A DNA stretch of 38,050 nucleotides from an uncultured Rhodospirillales bacterium (GTDB lineage Bacteria; Pseudomonadota; Alphaproteobacteria; Reyranellales; Reyranellaceae), in assembly GCA_902825855.1 (NCBI GenBank), contig CADECW010000016.1, positions 6,691-44,740 on the forward strand, written 5' to 3'. The notes under the pieces are model-generated. The model worked only from the letters and a program-made list of their open reading frames with translations, was not told where the DNA came from and did no database searches. The translations under genes and the position numbers were made by a program. Shown in pieces: positions 8,445 to 16,006 of this stretch; the first letter of the stretch is position 1; every line of letters starts with the position of its first letter.

Positions 8445-9407
8445 CTACCAGAACCGTCGCGAGCCGAACAGCGCCACCAGCGTGCGCTCGTCGCGGTGGC
8501 GTGCGCCGAGCGCGGCGCCGGCGCAGGCCGCGGCAGCCCCGATCGCCATTGTCGCGGCAGCCAGGAAGCCCGCGATCAACGTTGCCTTGCGAGCCTTGTC
8601 CGCAGCGTCGCGCGCCTTCTGCTCGGCGGCCTTCAGTTCGGTGAAGGCCTCGTCGACGCGCTTCTCGGCATCGGCCTGCGGCAGCCCGGTGCGCTGGCTC
8701 ACCAGGCTGGCGAGCCAGGTGCGGTCACGCGCATCGAGTTGCGGGTTGTTGATATTGGCGGCGAAAGCACGCGCGATCGGCGCCGCGAGGTCGGCACGCG
8801 AGCCCGTGCCCGCGCCGCCGGCCGCGGCGGGAGCGGCAGCGCCGGGCCCCGGCGCCAGCAGGCGATCGACGGCATAGTCGGTCGGCTGCATGGAGATCTG
8901 CTGAAGCGCAGCAGGCGTCTGCGGATTCGCGGCCGCACCCGCGGCGCCGGCCGCGGTGACCGCGGTCGTGGCGCCACTGATCGCCTTCACCACGCCGCTC
9001 ACGCCCGAGAGAGCGAGCGCGGCGCCAACGACGACTCCCAACGCCCAGACGGCGAAGCCGTGGCCGCCGTCGCGGAAATGCTTCTCGACGGTATCGCTGG
9101 TCGCCCATGGCGTGCGCATGCGGCCGGCGAGATAGCCGCCCGCGGAGAAGCTCGCAACGTGGACCAGCGCGGCATAGAGGCCGGCCAGTACGGCCAGCGC
9201 CTTCCCCGACAGGCCGGCATAGGGTTGCGGCGAGACGACACTGAGGCCGAGCGCCCCGCCGAAGGTCATCAGCACGACCATGAAGGCAAGCGCCCCCAAG
9301 GTGCCGACGATGATTGGCCCCCAATCGACATAGCGCCAACCGGGCGGATCCGATGCGATGACGGCGGCGGTGGGAGAGTTGGTGGTGGTGCTGGTGACGA
9401 CGGCCAT
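8445..9407 (-). CDS. multi-span membrane protein of unknown function
   Basis: The 320-residue product has several hydrophobic segments in the first half: IIVGTLGALAFMVVLMTFGG, then LAVLAGLYAALVHVASFSAG, then FAVWALGVVVGAALALSGV. An Ala/Gly-rich linker follows, then a charged helical stretch (ELKAAEQKARDAADKARKA, coiled-coil-like), and a last membrane segment LIAGFLAAATMAIGAAAACA before a basic tail. This layout recalls proteobacterial membrane proteins of unknown function. Start 9407 has a strong GGGAGGA site; the in-frame upstream reading to 9758 is unsupported. A 24-residue membrane peptide gene ends 11 bases upstream, so the two are probably one operon. Confidence 0.7.
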   Translation of the reverse strand: MAVVTSTTTNSPTAAVIASDPPGWRYVDWGPIIVGTLGALAFMVVLMTFGGALGLSVVSPQPYAGLSGKALAVLAGLYAALVHVASFSAGGYLAGRMRTPWATSDTVEKHFRDGGHGFAVWALGVVVGAALALSGVSGVVKAISGATTAVTAAGAAGAAANPQTPAALQQISMQPTDYAVDRLLAPGPGAAAPAAAGGAGTGSRADLAAPIARAFAANINNPQLDARDRTWLASLVSQRTGLPQADAEKRVDEAFTELKAAEQKARDAADKARKATLIAGFLAAATMAIGAAAACAGAALGARHRDERTLVALFGSRRFW

Positions 9408-9418
9408 GTTGTCCTCCC

Positions 9419-9493
9419 TCAGCGCAGGCCAATGAGAGAAAGGATGAACATTACGACGACGACCAGGCCGACCAGATAGATGATGGCGTTCAT
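9419..9493 (-). CDS. 24-residue single-span membrane peptide
   Basis: A short reading frame encodes MNAIIYLVGLVVVVMFILSL followed by IGLR. It is almost entirely one transmembrane helix with a basic C-terminal residue. GGAG lies nine bases before its ATG. The stop is 11 bases upstream of the ATG of the larger membrane protein, and the ribosome binding site of that gene lies in the gap. I recall similar very short YLVGLVVVV-type peptides in other alphaproteobacteria, usually unannotated. It could assist or regulate the neighbouring membrane protein, which is inference. The short length makes the call uncertain, but the uninterrupted hydrophobic pattern and the spacing support it. Confidence 0.55.
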   Translation of the reverse strand: MNAIIYLVGLVVVVMFILSLIGLR

Positions 9494-9714
9494 GGACGAG
9501 GCTCCGTTCGAATTTGCGACGGAAACGTCGATGGGAAACAAAGGGTTCCCACCGCCACCGGGCGTTCGGTAACGGACCAAAGCGCGTCGGCGACGACGAA
9601 CGGCTTTTCGTCTCGAAGCTGCAACTGGAGACATGCCGGGCGCCTTCATGTGACGCGGCGGGGCTCGCTCCATCGCCGACACCTTCACAGCATCGAAAGA
9701 GAGGCAGCAGAGCA

Positions 9715-10110
9715 ATGGCACGGCTCGATTGGACGACGTTTCTCGCCATCCATCCCAAGGCGCACCTGCTGGCCGCGCAGGTCCCCGACCCTAGCGCGAT
9801 CGCACTGAAGCGATTGCGCCGGCAGACCCAGGCGCTGATCGACGCTGAAGGTCCAATGGGCGACTATGCCACGGCGATCGTCCGCCACGACGACATCACC
9901 GAGATTCAGTGCGGCTTCGCCAACCGCACCGACGCCGACCGCGTCGGGGAGCGGCTGGGAGCGACGACCAAGACGGCCGGCCACGATTGGTCTAGCGAGC
10001 GGACCCTGCAGCTCGATGAGCGGGTCGAGCGCGCGCTGGAAGCGAAATCAACAAGGCGAAGGGCGGTGCGCCTCGCGGACCCGGAGTCTCTGGCTCGCTC
10101 GCGAATTTGA
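9715..10110 (+). CDS. hypothetical cytoplasmic protein
   Basis: The 131-residue product has no signal peptide or membrane segment. It starts MARLDWTTFLAIHPKAHLLA and contains mixed helix and strand (IVRHDDITEIQCGFANRTDA) and a basic C-terminus (KSTRRRAVRLADPESLARSR). I do not recognise a family. The start is chosen at the ATG preceded by a purine-rich GAAAGAGAGGCAG stretch; the open frame extends upstream to 9514 but without a ribosome binding site and with poorer protein-like character. The 221 bases between this gene and the divergent membrane peptide gene hold no other gene that I can see. Confidence 0.5.
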   Translation: MARLDWTTFLAIHPKAHLLAAQVPDPSAIALKRLRRQTQALIDAEGPMGDYATAIVRHDDITEIQCGFANRTDADRVGERLGATTKTAGHDWSSERTLQLDERVERALEAKSTRRRAVRLADPESLARSRI

Positions 10111-10160
10111 TCCTGCGAGACCCGTTGCCTCTCGTATTGCGAAAATAGTCCGGGCATTCT

Positions 10161-10183
10161 TCATCGCGCGCAACATGCGATGA
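10161..10183 (+). promoter_or_regulatory. inverted repeat abutting the amidohydrolase ribosome binding site
   Basis: TCATCGC at 10161-10167 and GCGATGA at 10177-10183 form a 7-base-pair inverted repeat with a 9-base loop. The right arm runs into the GAGGAAA ribosome binding site of the amidohydrolase gene that starts with GTG at 10191. A hairpin here could affect translation, or the DNA repeat could be a regulator site. It may also be chance. Confidence 0.25.
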
Positions 10184-10190
10184 GGAAACC

Positions 10191-11582
10191 GTGACCATCG
10201 TCGTCCACAACGCCGTCATTGCGACGGTCGATGACCGGGACCAGCTGCACCACAGGGCCGCGATCGCCATCGAAGGCGATCGCATCGCTGCGATCGGGCC
10301 TGGCGACGAAATCCTGGCCCGCTATCCCGCCGCCGAGAAGGTCGATGGCAGCGGCAAGATGGTCATGCCGGGATTCGCCAACGTGCACACGCATTTCACC
10401 ATGACGCTGGCGCGCGGCGTGTTCGAGGATCTTTCGCCACCGCACAAGCCGCCCTTCTCTGGCGGGCTGTCGCCGATCCCGCTGCCCGATATGACACCGG
10501 AGGAGCGCCGCACCATGGCGCTGCTCGGCGCCCTCGAGGCGCTGCGCAGCGGCACCACGCTGGTGCTCGAGGACACCAACAACGTAGAGGACTATGCCGA
10601 CGCGCTTGCCGGCACCGGCATGCGCTTCCTGTTGAGCGAGCGCGCCTATGACCGCGTCGGCACGTCGATCGGTGATCCCGCGCCCTTCAAGCTCGACCGG
10701 GCGATGGGACAGCGCCACCTCCGGACCATCGAGGCGGCCCACAGGAATTGGAACGGCAAGGCAAATGGCCGCATCCGTATCGCAGCCTCGGCGTGGGCGC
10801 CCGACATGTGCTCGCCCGAGCTGCTGAAGGACCTGCGCGCGCTACAGCGGCAGCTCGACGCCTGGGCGACGATCCATTGCAATCAGATCTGGGGTGAGGT
10901 CGCGGCGGTGAAAGCTCATCGCAACCGCCTGCCCGCCGAATACCTGGCCGACCTCGGCTTCCTGCACGACCGGCTGGTGTGCGCCCATTGCCGCTGCATG
11001 GAGCCTGCCGAGGAGAAGCTCTTGGGCGAAGCGGGCGTTACCGTGGCCTTCAATGCCGCCATCGCCGCGCGGCGCGGCCTCAGCCCGCGCATCGCCGATC
11101 TCGAAATCTATGGCTGCACCATCGCCATGGGCTCGGACAACATGGCCGAGGACATGGTCGAGGTCCTGCGCACCGGACTGTTCATGGAACGCGTCCGGCG
11201 CGAGGACGGGCGCAATCCGACACCCGAGCAGGCGCTGCGCTGGGCGACGCGCAACGGCTACCGGGCGCTCGGCGTACCCGACGGCGGCTGGCTCAAGCCC
11301 GGCAACAAGGCCGATCTCATCGTCGTGGACCTGACCGGGGCGCACATGGTGCCGATGCTGCGCCCGGTCTCGACCTTCGTGCACCAGGCGCAGGCGCGCG
11401 ACGTCGAGGCCGTCATGGTCGACGGCAACTGGCTGATGAAGGGTGGCAAGGTTCTGGCCATGGACGAGGAAGCCGTGCTTGCCGATGCGCAGCGGGTGGC
11501 GAACACCGCCTGGCCACGGCTGTTCGCCAAGCGAAGCGACCTCAAGATACCGGATGGGTTCTCGCCGGATGCCTTGCCGTGA
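10191..11582 (+). CDS. amidohydrolase superfamily hydrolase (TRZ/ATZ, cytosine deaminase-like)
   Basis: The 463-residue metal-dependent hydrolase belongs to the subgroup with chlorohydrolases (TrzN, AtzA) and S-adenosylhomocysteine or guanine deaminases. The five metal and catalytic positions are visible: His66 and His68 (VHTHF), His229 with Glu236 (IHCNQIWGE), His266 (CAHC) and Asp316 (MGSDN). N-terminal and C-terminal beta-sandwich segments are present (VVHNAVIATVDD and NKADLIVVDLTGAHM). Such enzymes hydrolyse C-N or C-Cl bonds on heteroaromatic rings or cyclic amides, in the cytoplasm. The start is a GTG with GAGGAAA upstream. It precedes two flavin monooxygenase genes and a binding-protein gene on the same strand, suggesting a role in breaking down an imported nitrogen compound. 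The substrate is not predictable. Confidence 0.88.
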   Translation: MTIVVHNAVIATVDDRDQLHHRAAIAIEGDRIAAIGPGDEILARYPAAEKVDGSGKMVMPGFANVHTHFTMTLARGVFEDLSPPHKPPFSGGLSPIPLPDMTPEERRTMALLGALEALRSGTTLVLEDTNNVEDYADALAGTGMRFLLSERAYDRVGTSIGDPAPFKLDRAMGQRHLRTIEAAHRNWNGKANGRIRIAASAWAPDMCSPELLKDLRALQRQLDAWATIHCNQIWGEVAAVKAHRNRLPAEYLADLGFLHDRLVCAHCRCMEPAEEKLLGEAGVTVAFNAAIAARRGLSPRIADLEIYGCTIAMGSDNMAEDMVEVLRTGLFMERVRREDGRNPTPEQALRWATRNGYRALGVPDGGWLKPGNKADLIVVDLTGAHMVPMLRPVSTFVHQAQARDVEAVMVDGNWLMKGGKVLAMDEEAVLADAQRVANTAWPRLFAKRSDLKIPDGFSPDALP

Positions 11583-11625
11583 GGCCGACGGGCGCGAGGT
11601 GACAGGCGGCGCCAAAATGCTAACT

Positions 11626-11640
11626 TTCCTCCCGGAGGAA
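11626..11640 (+). promoter_or_regulatory. inverted repeat enclosing the Shine-Dalgarno of the LLM gene
   Basis: The 15 bases TTCCTCCCGGAGGAA are a near-perfect inverted repeat. As RNA they could fold into a 6-base-pair stem (TTCCTC with GAGGAA) with a CCG loop. The right arm is the GGAGGAA ribosome binding site of the luciferase-like gene starting at 11648. Translation could therefore be limited unless the stem is opened, for example by ribosomes leaving the amidohydrolase gene 44 bases upstream. The pairing is seen in the sequence; the regulatory role is inferred. Confidence 0.35.
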
Positions 11641-11647
11641 TGAAGGC

Positions 11648-12637
11648 ATGCAGTTTGGTTTGTTCGGCGGCGCACGGACAAAGCGCGGTGTCGGCCTGGA
11701 GGACAGCCAGGGTTACGAGAGTTTCATCGACTATGTGATCGAGGCCGATCGGCTGGGCTTCAAGCAACTCTTCATGGTCGAGCACCACTTTACCGGCCAG
11801 GGCCAGGTGTCGTCGTCGATGACGGTGCTGGCCTATCTCGCCGCCCGCACGCGCCACATCCGGCTCGGCACCGCCGTGGTGGTCATGCCGTGGCACAATC
11901 CGGTGCTGGTCGCCGAGCAGGTCGCCACTCTCGATCTGCTGAGCGGCGGACGTGTCGATTTCGGGGTCGGCAAGGGCTACCGCCAGGCCGAGTTCGACGG
12001 CTTCTGCATCCCGATAGACGAGGCGACCGAGCGCTTCGACGAGGCGATGGAGGTCATCAAGAAGGGCTGGACCAGCGAGAACCGCTTCAGCCATCACGGC
12101 AAGCGATGGCACTACGACAACATCGTGATCGAGCCCGCGCCCCTGCAGCGGCCGCATCCGCCATTGTGGTTGGCCGCCGGCAGCCCCGACAGCATCCGCC
12201 GCGCCGCGCGCGAGGGTTATAACCTGCTGCTCGACCAGCTTGCCCAGACGGACCAGATCATCCGCCGCATCGCCCTCTTCAAGGAGGAGTGCCAGAAAGC
12301 CGGACGCGAGTACCATCCCGGCCTGGTGGCCACGGCGCGCGCCCTGCAGATGATCCATAGCGACAGCGAACGCGCCGAAGCCTATGCCACGCGCAAGCGC
12401 GTGCTGTCGGTGATCGGCGACCTTGCCCGCGACAAGCTCGCCGAGCGCGTCGAGGACGACACTGCCCCGTTGCTCGGCACGCCCGAGGAGATCATCGCGC
12501 GCCTGAAGGAGCTCGAGGCCGGCGGCGCCACAAACATCCTGCTGGTCGATCCCAACGCCTCGGTACGCAACCTGCAGGCCTTCGCCCGCGAGGTCATGCC
12601 GTCGTTCCAGGCCTCCCGCTACGCCGCCGCCGAGTGA
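11648..12637 (+). CDS. LLM class flavin-dependent monooxygenase
   Basis: The 329-residue protein has the bacterial luciferase-like fold. Typical features are QLFMVEHHF near residue 40, then LGTAVVVMPWHNPVLVAEQ, then LDLLSGGRVDFGVGKGY (residues 97-113), and PLWLAAGSPDSIRRAA further on. This is the LuxA-like branch that uses reduced FMN from a separate reductase and O2 to oxidise small organic molecules. It is clearly different from the RutA-type genes to the right. A strong GGAGGAA site precedes the ATG but sits inside an inverted repeat. The gene lies between an amidohydrolase and an HsaA-like monooxygenase, so it probably serves the same degradative route. Its reductase partner is not in view. 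Confidence 0.88.
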   Translation: MQFGLFGGARTKRGVGLEDSQGYESFIDYVIEADRLGFKQLFMVEHHFTGQGQVSSSMTVLAYLAARTRHIRLGTAVVVMPWHNPVLVAEQVATLDLLSGGRVDFGVGKGYRQAEFDGFCIPIDEATERFDEAMEVIKKGWTSENRFSHHGKRWHYDNIVIEPAPLQRPHPPLWLAAGSPDSIRRAAREGYNLLLDQLAQTDQIIRRIALFKEECQKAGREYHPGLVATARALQMIHSDSERAEAYATRKRVLSVIGDLARDKLAERVEDDTAPLLGTPEEIIARLKELEAGGATNILLVDPNASVRNLQAFAREVMPSFQASRYAAAE

Positions 12638-12642
12638 CCCTT

Positions 12643-13878
12643 ATGAGTGAGAAGTTCGCCTGGACGCCATCGCCCGTCCTGCCCAGGGAGCGCGTCTCCT
12701 TCGCCGATGTGAGCTACGAAGAGATGGTGCAGCGAGCGCACGCGCTCGCCCCAAAACTGGCGGCCCGCGCCGAGGCCTGCGAGAAGCTGCGCCGGCTGCC
12801 CGACGATACCGAACGCGACCTGCATGACGCCGGCCTGTTCCGCTTCGTGCAGCCCAAGCGCGTCGGCGGCGCCGAACTCGATGTCGGCATCTTCGTCGAC
12901 GTCTGCGCGGCACTGGCGCGAGTCTGCCCTTCGACGGCGTGGAACGTCGGCAATCTCGGCAGCCATCACTGGATGCTGGGTTATTTTCCGCCCGAGACGC
13001 AGGACGAGTTGTGGGACACGTCGCTCGACGTGCTGATCGCCACCTCGCTCGCCTTCGCCGGCGGCCGTGGCCGCAAGGTCGATGGCGGATGGGAGGTGAC
13101 GGGACGCTGGCCGCTCTCGTCGGGCGTCGACAACTCGGACTGGAACATGCTGGGCTTCATGGTGCGCGACGACAGCGGCGCCATCATCGACCAGCGCTTC
13201 GCGCTCGCCCATCGCTCGCACTACGAGATCATCGATACCTGGCATGCCGTGGGCCTCTGTGGCACCGGCTCGAAGGACGTCGCCGTCAAGGAGCTGTTCG
13301 TACCCGAGCGGCGCACGCTCTCGGCCTGGGCGTTCAACGGCAAGCCGCATCCGGGCTCGTCGGTCAACGACACGCCGCTCTTCCGCCTGCCGCTGCTGGC
13401 GCTCGGGCCCTACGTGCTGTCGGGCGTCATGCTAGGCTGCGCCCAGGGTGCCTACGACCTCGTGGTCGGCGCGGCGCGCAAACGCAACGCCACCAACACC
13501 GGCGTGCCTGTCAACGCCAATACGACCGTGCAGATCAAGGTCGCCGAGGCGAGCGCACGCATCGACAACGCCGAAGTGATCATGAAGCGCGCCTGCGAGC
13601 ACGCCATGGCCGTCGCCCGCTCGGGGGCCGAGCCGAAGCACGAGGACAAGGTGCGCTATCGCCGTGACGCCTTCTTCGCCACGCGGGCCTGCCTGGAGGC
13701 GGTCGACATCCTGATGACGGTCGCGGGCTCCGGCGGCCTCTACACGACGGGACCGATGCAACGGCTGTTCCGCGACGCCCATGCCTGCAACGCCCACGTG
13801 ATGTTCTCGCCCGAGATCCAGGGCGCGATCTTCGGCCAGAATGCGCTCGGCTCGCCGGGACCGGCGCCGCTGCTTTAG
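12643..13878 (+). CDS. HsaA-like flavin monooxygenase, acyl-CoA dehydrogenase fold
   Basis: The 411-residue protein has the acyl-CoA dehydrogenase fold of two-component (group D) flavin hydroxylases such as HsaA, HpaB-like and DszC-like enzymes. Seen are LPDDTERDLHDAGLFRF with KRVGGAELD in the N-terminal helical part. PSTAWNVGNLGSHHWMLGYF, GRWPLSSGVDNSDW, DTWHAVGLCGTGSKDVAV with FVPERR, and a C-terminal helical domain follow. These enzymes hydroxylate aromatic or heterocyclic compounds with reduced flavin delivered by a reductase. The gene begins 5 bases after the previous stop. A GTG at 12634 overlapping that stop is an alternative start; the ATG is preferred, though neither has a clear ribosome binding site. 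Translational coupling to the LLM gene is likely. Confidence 0.85.
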   Translation: MSEKFAWTPSPVLPRERVSFADVSYEEMVQRAHALAPKLAARAEACEKLRRLPDDTERDLHDAGLFRFVQPKRVGGAELDVGIFVDVCAALARVCPSTAWNVGNLGSHHWMLGYFPPETQDELWDTSLDVLIATSLAFAGGRGRKVDGGWEVTGRWPLSSGVDNSDWNMLGFMVRDDSGAIIDQRFALAHRSHYEIIDTWHAVGLCGTGSKDVAVKELFVPERRTLSAWAFNGKPHPGSSVNDTPLFRLPLLALGPYVLSGVMLGCAQGAYDLVVGAARKRNATNTGVPVNANTTVQIKVAEASARIDNAEVIMKRACEHAMAVARSGAEPKHEDKVRYRRDAFFATRACLEAVDILMTVAGSGGLYTTGPMQRLFRDAHACNAHVMFSPEIQGAIFGQNALGSPGPAPLL

Positions 13879-13924
13879 GTTCGCACTGCAACAAGACTTT
13901 GCCGTGCCACGGCGAGATGACAGC

Positions 13925-13940
13925 GCCCGTTGCAGCGGGC
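13925..13940 (+). terminator. hairpin before the binding-protein gene
   Basis: GCCCG-TTGCAG-CGGGC at 13925-13940 forms a 5-base-pair stem in the 103-base gap between the HsaA-like gene and the binding-protein gene. A second small stem, GCCGT-GCC-ACGGC, lies about 10 bases before it. No T-tract follows. It could be a partial terminator or a processing hairpin that sets a different expression level for the binding protein. Weak evidence. Confidence 0.25.
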
Positions 13941-13981
13941 TAGGATTGCCCCCAACAAACAGGTTTCGGGAGGAACCCCTT

Positions 13982-15238
13982 ATGCGCATCAAGCGTCGCA
14001 CCTTCAACTCGCTCGCTGTGGCGGGCGCGGCCACCGGGCTTGCCGGAACGGCCAACGCGCAGGCCAAGCCGCTCACGGTAGGCTTCGGCATGGCGCTGAC
14101 CGGCGGTCTCGCACCCAACGGCAAGGCGGCGCTGCTCGCCATGCAGATCGCGACGGAAGAGATCAACGCCAAGGGCGGCATCCTCGGCCGGCCGGTGAAG
14201 CTCGTCTTCTACGACGACCAGTCCAATCCCTCGACGGTGCCTGGCCTCTATACGAAGCTGATGGACGTCGACAAGATCGACATCGTGGTGAGCGGGTACG
14301 CCACCAACATGATCGCGCCGGCGATGCCGGTGGTGATGCAGAAGGATCGCACCTTCTTCGCGCTGTTCGGTCTCGATGTGAACTCCGAGTTCAAATACAA
14401 TCGCTACTTCTCGATCCAGCCGGCTGGCGGGCCAAAGCCCAAGGAGGCCTTCGCCGAGGGCTTCTTCGAGGTGGCGATGGCGCAGAATCCCAAGCCCACG
14501 ACGCTCGCCATGATCGGCGCCGACGCCGAGTTCCCGCGCAATGCGCTGGAAGGCGTGCGCAACATCGCCAAGAAGTACAATCTCAAGATCGTCTACGACA
14601 AGAACTACCCGCCGGCGACGGCCGACTACACGCCCGTCGTGCGCGCCGTGGCGGCGACCAATCCCGACATCTTTTTCGCGGCGTCGTATCCGCCCGATTC
14701 GGTGGGCATCATCCGCGCCAGTCACGAGATCGGCTTCAAGCCCAAGATCTACGGCGGCGGCATGGTCGGGTTGCAGGCGACGGCCATCAAGACCCAGCTC
14801 GGGCCACTGCTGAACGATATCGTCGTCTACGACTTCTGGCTGCCGTGGGCGGGCTTCGCCACGGATGCCGGCCGCGAATTCGTGAAGAAGTACCAGACCA
14901 AGTCGGCCGAGGCCGGCGTCGATCTCCTGGGTTACTACCTGCCGCCTTTCGGCTATGCCCTGATGCAGGTCGTCGAGCAGGCGGTGACGGCTGCGGGCAC
15001 GACGGAGGACGCCAAGCTTGCCGACGCCCTGCGCAAGGGTACCTTCAAGACCATCGTCGGCGACTTCAAGTTCAACGCCGGAGGCGAGTGGGAGGTCGCG
15101 CAGGTCATGGCCGTCCAGTTCCAGGGCGTGCAGGGCAACGGCGTGGAGCAGTTCACGAACCCCAAGACCGAAGTCATCCTGTGGCCGACCAAGTACAAGA
15201 CCGGCGACATCGTCTATCCGTACAATCCCAAGAAATGA
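13982..15238 (+). CDS. ABC transporter substrate-binding protein, branched-chain amino acid type
   Basis: The 418-residue product begins with a twin-arginine signal (KRRTF, then LAVAGAATGLAGTANAQA), so it may be exported folded by Tat. The mature part is a type I periplasmic binding protein of the Leu/Ile/Val family (Peripla_BP_6): VGFGMALTGGLAPNGKAALL, then INAKGGILGRPVKLVFYDDQ, TTLAMIGAD, and YPPDSVGIIRASHEIGFKP. A GGGAGGA site supports the ATG. It faces livF-livG-livM-livH on the other strand and is their obvious partner, although encoded convergently. Given the three catabolic genes upstream, the ligand may be their substrate rather than an amino acid. Binding proteins of this family also recognise aromatic acids, amides and urea. 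Confidence 0.9.
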   Translation: MRIKRRTFNSLAVAGAATGLAGTANAQAKPLTVGFGMALTGGLAPNGKAALLAMQIATEEINAKGGILGRPVKLVFYDDQSNPSTVPGLYTKLMDVDKIDIVVSGYATNMIAPAMPVVMQKDRTFFALFGLDVNSEFKYNRYFSIQPAGGPKPKEAFAEGFFEVAMAQNPKPTTLAMIGADAEFPRNALEGVRNIAKKYNLKIVYDKNYPPATADYTPVVRAVAATNPDIFFAASYPPDSVGIIRASHEIGFKPKIYGGGMVGLQATAIKTQLGPLLNDIVVYDFWLPWAGFATDAGREFVKKYQTKSAEAGVDLLGYYLPPFGYALMQVVEQAVTAAGTTEDAKLADALRKGTFKTIVGDFKFNAGGEWEVAQVMAVQFQGVQGNGVEQFTNPKTEVILWPTKYKTGDIVYPYNPKK

Positions 15239-15245
15239 TCGCGGA

Positions 15246-15269
15246 GGCGCGCCACCACGGCGGCGCGCC
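15246..15269. terminator. putative bidirectional terminator between convergent operons
   Basis: GGCGCGCC at 15246-15253 and again at 15262-15269 are self-complementary and form an 8-base-pair all-GC stem with loop ACCACGGC. It lies in the 36-base gap between the stop of the binding-protein gene and the stop of livF. No T-tract follows on either strand, so it may work only partly or with Rho. The position between convergent genes supports a terminator role. Confidence 0.5.
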
Positions 15270-15274
15270 CACGG

Positions 15275-16006
15275 CTAAGCCCCGAGATAGAATTCGCGGA
15301 TCAGCTCGTTGTTGTTCAGCGCGTCGGCGGATTCGCCTTCGAACGCGATCTTGCCGTGGACGATGACATAGCCGCGGTCGGCGATGCGGATGGCCTGGGT
15401 GAAGTTCTGCTCGGCCATCAGGACGCTGAGATTGTAGCCTTCCTTCAGCTCCTTGATCTTGTCGATGGTGCGGCTGACCAGCAGGGGCGCCAGGCCGACC
15501 GAAGGTTCGTCGATCAGCAGGATGCGCGGCGCCGACATCAGCGCGCGCGCCAGAGCCAGCATTTGCTGCTCGCCGCCCGACATGCTGCCGGCGAGCTGGC
15601 TCGCCCGTTCCTTCAGCCGCGGAAAGGTTTCCAGGCAGAAATCGAGATTGCGATTGATCACCGAGCGCGCCTTGGGCCGGAAGGCGCCCAGCAGCAGGTT
15701 CTCGGTGACCGTGAGCTTGGGAAACAGCCTGCGACCCTCCGGCACGAAACCGATGCCGAGATCGACGATCTCCTCGGTCGAACGCCCGACCAGCTCGTGA
15801 TCGTTGCCGTCGATCGTGGCTTTGATGCTGCCCTTGGATGGCCGCACCATGCCCATGACCGACTTCATCAGCGTCGACTTGCCGTTGCCATTGGTGCCGA
15901 GCAGCGCCACGGTCTCGCCGGCCCCGACCGCAAGCGAGACGCCCTCGAGGACGCGCACCGCGCCATATCCCGCGTCGATGCCGGCGATGGTGAGGCTATT
16001 CGCCAA
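15275..16006 (-). CDS. livF: branched-chain amino acid-type ABC transporter ATPase LivF
   Basis: The 243-residue ABC ATPase has the Walker A GTNGNGKST (residues 37-45), a Q-region with GIGFVPEGRRLFPKLTV (the EGR-lFp pattern typical of LivF), signature MSGGEQQMLALARAL, and Walker B ILLIDEPSVG followed by LAPLLV. It powers uptake together with LivG, LivM and LivH. The start is a TTG that overlaps the end of livG by 11 bases, with GAGGG upstream in the livG coding sequence. No better start exists before the Walker A motif. It is the last gene of a minus-strand operon livH-livM-livG-livF. Confidence 0.92.
   Translation of the reverse strand: MANSLTIAGIDAGYGAVRVLEGVSLAVGAGETVALLGTNGNGKSTLMKSVMGMVRPSKGSIKATIDGNDHELVGRSTEEIVDLGIGFVPEGRRLFPKLTVTENLLLGAFRPKARSVINRNLDFCLETFPRLKERASQLAGSMSGGEQQMLALARALMSAPRILLIDEPSVGLAPLLVSRTIDKIKELKEGYNLSVLMAEQNFTQAIRIADRGYVIVHGKIAFEGESADALNNNELIREFYLGA

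Noticed and set aside
12634..12642. GTG start overlapping the LLM stop for the HsaA-like gene
   Set aside because: Possible, but the ATG nine bases later is equally placed and is the commoner start; neither has a clear ribosome binding site, so I kept the ATG.
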